From: Flavobacterium sp. UBA807
GTDB lineage: Bacteria > Bacteroidota > Bacteroidia > Flavobacteriales > Flavobacteriaceae
Assembly (NCBI GenBank): GCA_002296885.1
Contig: DBIH01000174.1
Coordinates: 1-11,528 of the forward strand
Length of the DNA stretch: 11,528 bases
Direction of reading: 5' to 3'
The translations under genes were made by a program, and so were the position numbers. This document shows positions 6,917 to 11,528 of this stretch, piece after piece. Under the pieces are notes generated by a model. It saw only the letters and a program-made list of their open reading frames with translations, was not told the DNA's origin and made no database searches. How positions within the stretch are numbered: position 1 is the stretch's first letter; the number at the start of each line of letters is the position of its first letter.

Positions 6917-7249
6917 TTATTTTCCGAGTAAAAGAATGTCGTTAGCTACTATTTCGGTGATGTATTTTTTGTTGCCGTCCTTGTCGTCATAGCTTCTGTA
7001 TGTTAGTCTGCCTTCAATGGCTATTTCTTTGCCTTTTTCGACATACTTTTCGATAATGTCTGCTACTTTACCCCAGGCACTTATTCGGTGCCATTCGGTT
7101 TGTTCAACTTTTTCACCTTTGTCATTGGTATAATAATCGTTGGTAGCTAAGCTGATGTTGGCTACTTTTTTGCCACCGTCAAAGGTTTTGATTTCAGGAT
7201 CCTGTCCTACGTTACCGATTAACTGTACTTTGTTTCTCATTGCATTCAT
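6917..7249 (-). CDS. ssb: Short single-stranded DNA-binding protein (Ssb paralogue, OB-fold only)
   Basis: The 110-residue product is a single OB-fold of the Ssb family, which coats single-stranded DNA in replication, recombination and repair. Family landmarks are NKVQLIGNVGQDPEIK, VANISLATND, TEWHRISAWGKVADIIEKYVEKGK and IAIEGRLTYRSYDD. The protein stops right after the OB-fold (ANDILLLGK). It lacks both the flexible linker and the acidic tip (DDxPF type) with which housekeeping Ssb recruits partners. It is therefore probably a secondary Ssb, as is common in Bacteroidota. Translation could begin at the ATG at 7249 or at the ATG at 7240 (MRNKVQLIGN); the second matches the family N-terminus slightly better. 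It is monocistronic, with its own terminator and a long upstream region holding phased repeats. Confidence 0.92.
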   Translation of the reverse strand: MNAMRNKVQLIGNVGQDPEIKTFDGGKKVANISLATNDYYTNDKGEKVEQTEWHRISAWGKVADIIEKYVEKGKEIAIEGRLTYRSYDDKDGNKKYITEIVANDILLLGK

Positions 7250-7373
7250 GGCGCTTAAAATTTAAATGTTATTGTTTAATTATTTTACTTCCTGCTGAAC
7301 TGTTTCTGTAAATTCAACAATGCAAAGTTGTGATGGTTTGCAATATTTATTCGGTTGATAATCATTTACTTTC

Positions 7374-7403
7374 GGTTGTAATTGTTTGTAAACGTTTGTA
7401 AAC
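7374..7403. repeat. Three phased 10-bp repeats (two identical) upstream of the ssb-like gene
   Basis: GTTTGTAAAC occurs twice in direct succession (7384-7393, 7394-7403) and is preceded by a diverged copy GGTTGTAATT (7374-7383, seven of ten matching). Each unit is itself a near palindrome, GTTT-GT-AAAC. One repeat per helical turn would place a bound protein on one face of the DNA. It lies 125-154 nt upstream of the ssb-like start. Confidence 0.5.
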
Positions 7404-7472
7404 GGAAATATTTTTATTATATTTGATTGAGAAAACGCTGACAAACACACAAGATTTGATATTAAGAGGAGA

Positions 7473-7487
7473 ACTGCCAGTGGCAGT
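7473..7487. promoter_or_regulatory. 15-bp palindrome ACTGCCA-G-TGGCAGT
   Basis: ACTGCCA and TGGCAGT are perfect inverted arms around one G. As RNA it could form a 6-bp hairpin with a 3-nt loop, followed after four bases (CGGGGA) by TTTTT. It could thus be an operator or a weak terminator of an unidentified short transcript. It is preceded by AGGAG. Confidence 0.35.
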
Positions 7488-7528
7488 CGGGGATTTTTAT
7501 CATCCTCAAAAAGTAAAACATGAATTCT

Positions 7529-7629
7529 AGCCCCGATTGGAGCGGCACCGAAGTAAAGCGGAAAGCGGGAGGAATCTTCCTTAAAGGATAGATGCTGTGC
7601 TCCTTATCCTTCGCTTTGCTTTGGATGAC
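7529..7629. repeat. Dispersed intergenic repeat element, copy 2
   Basis: The left end AGCCCCGATTGGAGCGGCAC matches the left end of the element at 2541. The body differs: it has AAAGCGGAAAGCGGGAGGAA and then an inverted repeat, AAGGATA (7584-7590) with TATCCTT (7605-7611). The right end GGATGACA resembles GAAATGACA in copy 1. It ends 24 nt before the zinc-ribbon gene, so it lies in or next to that operon's promoter region. Confidence 0.5.
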
Positions 7630-7652
7630 AATGCGGATATAAACTTATAATT

Positions 7653-8003
7653 ATGAGTAAAACCTGTTTAGAATGTGGCGAAAAGATTGTAGGACGTGAG
7701 GACAAAAAGTTCTGCAGCGATGGCTGCCGCAATGCCTACAACAACAAGATGAATAAGGACAGCACAAATTATATGCGGAACATTAATAACAAGTTACGCA
7801 AAAATTACCGAATTTTGTCTGGCCTCAACGTAGATGGGAAATCGAAAACCACCAAAGCCAAGCTTTTGAGCAAGGGTTTTGATTTTGACTTTATGACCAA
7901 TGTACTGCATACTAAATCGGGGAATACCTATTGCTTTGTCTATGATCAGGGCTATATGGTGTTGGAAAACGATTTTTATATGTTAGTAAAAAAAGACATT
8001 TAA
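7653..8003 (+). CDS. Small zinc-ribbon protein (DUF2116-like N-terminus)
   Basis: The 116-residue product has an N-terminal zinc ribbon: CLECG (C5, C8) and FCSDGCRNAYNNK (C21, C25), spaced as in the DUF2116-type ribbon. After it comes a basic stretch rich in Asn, Lys and Arg (about 28-75), then a C-terminal part with alternating aromatic and hydrophobic residues (GNTYCFVYDQGYMVLENDFYMLV). Four zinc cysteines plus the basic region suggest nucleic-acid or ribosome contact, but this is inference and the function is unknown. No signal peptide, so cytoplasmic. It is the first gene of the likely four-gene plus-strand unit, 10 nt before the M28 peptidase. Its biochemical link to that membrane peptidase is not evident. 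Confidence 0.88.
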   Translation: MSKTCLECGEKIVGREDKKFCSDGCRNAYNNKMNKDSTNYMRNINNKLRKNYRILSGLNVDGKSKTTKAKLLSKGFDFDFMTNVLHTKSGNTYCFVYDQGYMVLENDFYMLVKKDI

Positions 8004-8013
8004 GCCCAACCAA

Positions 8014-10401
8014 ATGAGAAAAAACTACACTCCCCTATATTCCCTACTAATGCTCGCAGCTTTGATTTTTGGCATTTTCTTTTTTATGATGCCGCAACGC
8101 TATGACGAGACCGAGGCACCGCTTTCGGAGTTTTCGACTAAAAGAGCATTAGAAATTGTTAAGGAAATTTCGAAACAGCCACATTTTGTGGGTTCCAAAA
8201 ACCATGAAGCTGTTGCACAATATTTACAAAAAGAGCTTCAGGATTTGGGTTTGGAAACCTCGGTTCAGGAAGGTTTTACGATGACCGAAAAAGGGACTTT
8301 GGTGAAATCGAAAAACATTTTGGCTGTAATAAAAGGTTCTGCCAATACAAAAGCTTTGTTGCTGCTTTCGCATTATGATTCGGCGCCACATTCGTTCTCA
8401 AAAGGTGCCAGCGACGATGCCTCGGGAGTTGCTACGATTTTGGAAAGCATTCGCGCTTTTTTGCACAACAAAACCAAACATAAAAATGACATTCTTATTC
8501 TTTTTACCGACGCTGAAGAATTAGGTTTGAACGGCGCGGCTCTTTTTGTAACACAGCATCAATTGGCAAAAGAAGTTGGTTTAGTCTTAAATTTTGAAGC
8601 GCGCGGAAGTTCCGGTCCGAGTTATATGCTGATGGAAACCAATGATGGGAATTCTAAAATGGTTGACGCTTTCAAATCAGGGAAAGCAAGTTATCCTGTC
8701 TCGAATTCTTTGATGTACAGTATTTATAAAATGCTTCCGAATGATACCGATTTGACCGTTTTCAGGGAACAGGGAAAAATTCAGGGATTTAATTTTGCCT
8801 TTATCGATAGTCATTTCAATTATCATACGGCACAAGATACTTTTCAAAATCTTGACCCAAAAACACTGGCGCATCAGGGAAGTTATTTGTTTCCGTTGCT
8901 GAATTATTTTTCGAATGCAGATTTGAAAGATTTAAATTCGACCAACGATGACATTTATTTCAATGTGCCGTTTGGTTTTGTGAGTTATCCATTTGCGTGG
9001 ATTATTCCAATGTTGATTGTTGCATTTGGATTGTTTTTCATTTTTGTTTTTGTCGGTTTGGGAAAACGTGCCTTGCGTTTGGATGAAATCATCAAAGGAT
9101 TCGTACCACTTTTAGGCTCCCTTGTTACAGCTGGTTTATTGACTTATGTCGGCTGGATAGTGCTAAAGAATTTTTATCCGCAATACAACGACATTCTTCA
9201 GGGATTTACTTATAATGGCCACGATTACATTTATGCTTTTGTGAGTTTGACGCTTGCTGTCTGCTTTTTATTCTATCATAATGACGGTAAACGAAATCCT
9301 GAAATGAGCCAGATGGTTGCTCCTTTATTTGTATGGCTACTCATTAATCTTGCCATTGCATTCAAATTACAAGGTGCCGGATTTCTGATAATTCCTGTTA
9401 TTTTCAGCACACTGATGTTAGGGTTTTATGTGCTGAGGCAAAAATCGGGATGGATTTTAAATTGTCTTTTGGCCATTCCGACGCTGATTATTTTAGTGCC
9501 ATTCATTCAAATGTTTCCGATTGGTTTGGGATTGAAAATTTTGGCAGGAAGTGCTGTTTTAATGGTATTGAGTTTTACCTTATTACTTCCGATTTTTGGT
9601 TCGTTTACCAAAAAAGGAATCTGGGCAGTTTTTTTCATTTTAATTTCCTTAGGATTCTTTGTAAAAGCGCATCAGGCTTCAGCCTACACGAGTCAAAAAG
9701 CAAAACCTAATAGTTTGGTTTATATACTGAATGCTGATACAAATAAAGCAAATTGGGCAACTTATGATACTAATTTGGATGAATGGACAAAGACTTATTT
9801 GGGAGAAAAACCAAAAGAAGGTTCGTCTTTGAATACCAATAAACTTTACAGCAAATATGGCTCGCAATATACATTTATGTCCGATGCCCCGTTGAAAGTT
9901 ATTGCCAGACCGACCATCGAATTCCTTCGCGATACCCTAAAAGGAAATCAGCATTTATACAGAATAAGAATCACGCCAAACCGTGCTGTGAACCGTTATG
10001 ATATTTTTTCAAACAATGATGCCCAAATCAATAATTTCAGGGCTAACGGAGTGAAATCGGTTGATTTTGAAAGTAATATTGCTTCTAAAACTTCAGGGAA
10101 ATTATTGACGTATTATGTTGTGGATAATCTTCCGCTGGAAATGGAATTCTCGATTCCAAAATCACAAAAACTGGATTTGGATTTAGTTGAAAGCTCCTTC
10201 GATTTACTGTCAAATCCATTTCTGAAAGTAAAACCAAGAAAATCCGGAATGATTCCGATGCCATTTGTTTTGAATGATGCGGTTATTATTCAACAGAAAG
10301 TAAAACATTCACCAAAAGTAGCCGAAGAAACTCCTGTTTTGCGTCATTATCCTGTGAGAAGAGATACGCTTAAAGTTACCGTAGACAGTCTAAAACAATG
10401 A
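8014..10401 (+). CDS. Polytopic membrane M28-family zinc peptidase
   Basis: The 795-residue product starts with a transmembrane anchor (about 8-27), followed by a periplasmic M28 peptidase domain (about 40-300). Zinc and catalytic residues are all visible: H120 (LLLSHYDSAPHS), D134 (GASDDASGVA), E168-E169 (TDAEELG; catalytic Glu and ligand), E195 (NFEARGSSGPS) and H271 (NYHTAQDT). Then come eight hydrophobic segments (about 325-349, 364-386, 404-421, 436-451, 454-473, 481-500, 506-527, 536-552) and a soluble C-terminal domain of about 240 residues. Nine crossings would place both soluble parts outside the cytoplasm. The order peptidase-membrane block-exterior tail is that of eukaryotic ERMP1/Felix-ina and yeast vacuolar Pff1 proteins. 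An aminopeptidase role on periplasmic peptides is likely; the substrate is unknown. The last codons overlap the next gene by 4 nt. Confidence 0.93.
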   Translation: MRKNYTPLYSLLMLAALIFGIFFFMMPQRYDETEAPLSEFSTKRALEIVKEISKQPHFVGSKNHEAVAQYLQKELQDLGLETSVQEGFTMTEKGTLVKSKNILAVIKGSANTKALLLLSHYDSAPHSFSKGASDDASGVATILESIRAFLHNKTKHKNDILILFTDAEELGLNGAALFVTQHQLAKEVGLVLNFEARGSSGPSYMLMETNDGNSKMVDAFKSGKASYPVSNSLMYSIYKMLPNDTDLTVFREQGKIQGFNFAFIDSHFNYHTAQDTFQNLDPKTLAHQGSYLFPLLNYFSNADLKDLNSTNDDIYFNVPFGFVSYPFAWIIPMLIVAFGLFFIFVFVGLGKRALRLDEIIKGFVPLLGSLVTAGLLTYVGWIVLKNFYPQYNDILQGFTYNGHDYIYAFVSLTLAVCFLFYHNDGKRNPEMSQMVAPLFVWLLINLAIAFKLQGAGFLIIPVIFSTLMLGFYVLRQKSGWILNCLLAIPTLIILVPFIQMFPIGLGLKILAGSAVLMVLSFTLLLPIFGSFTKKGIWAVFFILISLGFFVKAHQASAYTSQKAKPNSLVYILNADTNKANWATYDTNLDEWTKTYLGEKPKEGSSLNTNKLYSKYGSQYTFMSDAPLKVIARPTIEFLRDTLKGNQHLYRIRITPNRAVNRYDIFSNNDAQINNFRANGVKSVDFESNIASKTSGKLLTYYVVDNLPLEMEFSIPKSQKLDLDLVESSFDLLSNPFLKVKPRKSGMIPMPFVLNDAVIIQQKVKHSPKVAEETPVLRHYPVRRDTLKVTVDSLKQ

Positions 10402-11210
10402 AACAAATCTCCATTTTAGGTTGTGGCTGGCTTGGTTTGCCTTTGGCAAAATCATTGATTGAAAAAGGGTTTTCAGTAAAAGGTTCGACGACTTCTTTGG
10501 AGAAAATTTCTGTTTTGGAAAATGCCGGAATTGACGCTTTTCAAATTGAAATCGGCGAAAACAAAATTAAAGGCGACATTGTCTCATTTTTGAAAAATTC
10601 TGAAATTTTAATTATTGATTTTCCACCTAAGCTACGTGGAAATTCAAATGAGAATTTTGTAAAAAAGATTCAAAACTTGATTTTATATATCGAAAAGTCT
10701 AATGTAGAAAAAGTTATTTTCACAAGTTCAACTTCTTTTTATGCAGATGGCACTTCGACTGCGCTCAGTGTGACAGAAAGTACTAAACCAAATCCCGATA
10801 CTGAAAGCGGAAAACAATTATTGGAAGCTGAAATCCTTTTGCAAAACAATACAAATTTCAAAACGACAATAATCCGATTTGGAGGCTTGATAGCAGAAGA
10901 CAGGCATCCTGTTTATCACTTGGCGGGAAAGCAAGGGCTGGAAAATTCTGAAGCACCAATTAACTTAATCCATCTTACGGACTGTATCGGAATCATTGAA
11001 AAAATAATTGAAATCGATATTTGGAACAATACCTTCAATGCGGTAGCACCATTTCATCCGACAAGGAAAGAATACTACGGGCAGAAAGCTATGGAATTAG
11101 GATTACCTTTGCCAGAGTTTGCTGAGGTAACAACTTCTTTTGGCAAAACAATTTTCAGCAATTACCTTGAAGAAACTTTAGATTATAAATTTCAAAAACC
11201 TAACTTATGA
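10398..11210 (+). CDS. Atypical short-chain dehydrogenase/NAD(P)-dependent epimerase-like protein
   Basis: The 270-residue product has an N-terminal Rossmann nucleotide-binding motif, ISILGCGWLGLPLA (G8, G10, G13), and the beta-strand VIFTSSTSFY (107-115) of extended SDR and epimerase proteins. INLIHLTDCIGII (188-200) matches the usual I-H-V-x-D of that group. Where the catalytic YxxxK should be, the sequence is TESGK (135-139): the Lys is kept and the Tyr is Thr. It thus belongs to the atypical SDRs, which may bind NAD(P) without the usual redox or epimerase chemistry. Cytoplasmic, no signal peptide. Start and stop both form ATGA overlaps with neighbours, indicating translational coupling to the M28 peptidase and to the small membrane protein. 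The substrate is unknown. Confidence 0.88.
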   Translation: MKQISILGCGWLGLPLAKSLIEKGFSVKGSTTSLEKISVLENAGIDAFQIEIGENKIKGDIVSFLKNSEILIIDFPPKLRGNSNENFVKKIQNLILYIEKSNVEKVIFTSSTSFYADGTSTALSVTESTKPNPDTESGKQLLEAEILLQNNTNFKTTIIRFGGLIAEDRHPVYHLAGKQGLENSEAPINLIHLTDCIGIIEKIIEIDIWNNTFNAVAPFHPTRKEYYGQKAMELGLPLPEFAEVTTSFGKTIFSNYLEETLDYKFQKPNL

Positions 11211-11452
11211 GTACACCTGATATAATTGGAACTGTTGGCGTTAGCTTAATCCTGATTGCTTATTTTCTGAATATTTTTTCGCTGATAAAAAAAGACGGCG
11301 TTCTGTTTTATGTTTTAAACATCCTGGGTGGAGCAATTTCTTCTTTTTCTTCTTATCTCATCGGGTTTTGGCCTTTTGTGATTCTCGAAGGTGTTTGGGC
11401 AGTCATTAGTGTCATTGGTTTACTAAAAAGCACAAAAAAACCTCAAGAATAA
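11207..11452 (+). CDS. Small CBU_0592-type membrane protein
   Basis: The 81-residue product consists of three hydrophobic segments (about 5-24, 33-50 and 53-74) joined by short loops, with a charged end (KSTKKPQE). The pattern DIIGTVGVSLILIAYFLNIF, GGAISSFSSYLIGFWPFVILEG and W-A-V-I-S-V-I-GL matches small inner-membrane proteins known as the CBU_0592 family, whose function is not established. It overlaps the SDR gene by 4 nt (ATGA) and is the last gene of the unit. The stop codon lies in the loop of the terminator hairpin. The family call is based on remembered sequence pattern; confidence in the gene itself is high. Confidence 0.88.
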   Translation: MSTPDIIGTVGVSLILIAYFLNIFSLIKKDGVLFYVLNILGGAISSFSSYLIGFWPFVILEGVWAVISVIGLLKSTKKPQE

Positions 11453-11465
11453 CTTGAGGTTTTTT
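11434..11465. terminator. Bidirectional terminator containing the last stop codon in its loop
   Basis: CCTCAAG (11441-11447) pairs with CTTGAGG (11453-11459) around the loop AATAA, extended by an A run on the left (11434-11440) and a T run on the right (11460-11465). The TAA stop of the small membrane protein is at 11450-11452 inside the loop. The symmetric A and T runs let it work for the plus-strand operon and for the convergent gene entering from the right. Confidence 0.88.
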
Positions 11466-11483
11466 ATTTATAATTAAGTTTGA

Positions 11484-11528
11484 TTACCAAATTTTAACTC
11501 GTTTTGCCGGCTCAACATACATTCCGTC
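11484..11528 (-). CDS. C-terminal end of a convergent gene, cut by window edge
   Basis: On the minus strand a frame open from the right edge reads DGMYVEPAKRVKIW and then TAA. It stops 18 nt before the shared terminator, which fits a genuine gene end. The final strand-like pattern with a terminal aromatic residue would suit an outer-membrane beta-barrel protein, but 14 residues are too few to decide. Confidence 0.45.
   Translation of the reverse strand, partial: DGMYVEPAKRVKIW

Larger units (their letters stand above)
7250..7652. other. 403-nt intergenic region between ssb-like and zinc-ribbon genes
   Basis: No convincing gene is present. From left to right it holds: the ssb-like leader, including CAACTTTG on the minus strand at 7323-7330 (one base from the -7 consensus); phased 10-bp repeats at 7374-7403; a short start-less frame (7402-7530) with a 15-bp palindrome; and the second dispersed repeat (7529-7629). 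No clear promoter box precedes the zinc-ribbon gene; TATAAACT at 7638-7645 is a poor match. Confidence 0.6.

Noticed and set aside
7374..7630. CRISPR array or plasmid-type origin
   Set aside because: The repeats are only 10 bp, contiguous and without spacers, and no Cas or replication-initiator gene is present.
9450..9867. Frames on both strands inside the M28 membrane block
   Set aside because: They lie in alternative frames of a continuous membrane-protein gene and show nothing protein-like of their own.

Overview
The window looks like chromosomal DNA of a member of the Bacteroidota, most likely Flavobacterium or a close relative. The reasons are the low GC content, the absence of Shine-Dalgarno sequences before most starts, -7 boxes of the TAnnTTTG type, secreted proteins whose signal peptides end in S-Q or A-Q, a methionyl-tRNA synthetase with a KLSTSKN loop, and protein families typical of that group. 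The species call is inference. I see no tRNA, rRNA, CRISPR array, insertion sequence or phage module.

Left part (1-2702). A secreted reprolysin-type zinc metalloprotease runs off the left edge on the minus strand, cut just after its HEFGH zinc motif. Upstream of it, also on the minus strand, are a YraN-family protein and a secreted S66 LD-carboxypeptidase, 27 nt apart and probably co-transcribed. A divergent intergenic region of about 220 nt separates them from metG. It holds clear -7 boxes for both directions, a dispersed repeat element and an inverted repeat next to the metG -7 box.

Middle part (2703-6257). metG (class I methionyl-tRNA synthetase with C-terminal tRNA-binding domain) is followed after 9 nt by a 42-codon frame for a tiny exported peptide, then a strong terminator. 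A HAD hydrolase and a chloramphenicol-acetyltransferase-fold protein follow as a tight pair (2 nt gap).

Right-middle part (6261-7652). Two minus-strand genes lie here: a small secreted protein with the GINTTTP..LDI motif, and a short single-stranded DNA-binding protein without the acidic tail. Then comes about 400 nt without a convincing gene, holding three phased 10-bp repeats, a 15-bp palindrome, a short orphan frame and a second copy of the dispersed repeat.

Right part (7653-11528). Four plus-strand genes form a probable operon: a zinc-ribbon protein, a large polytopic M28 peptidase, an atypical SDR and a small CBU_0592-type membrane protein. Gaps are 10 nt, then two 4-nt ATGA overlaps. 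The operon ends in a terminator whose loop contains the last stop codon. The tail of a convergent minus-strand gene enters at the right edge.

Most of the window is ordinary core genome. I found no complete, convincing new system. The parts least explained by known families are the 42-residue exported peptide after metG, the 7250-7652 intergenic region, and the repeat family with copies or fragments at three places.
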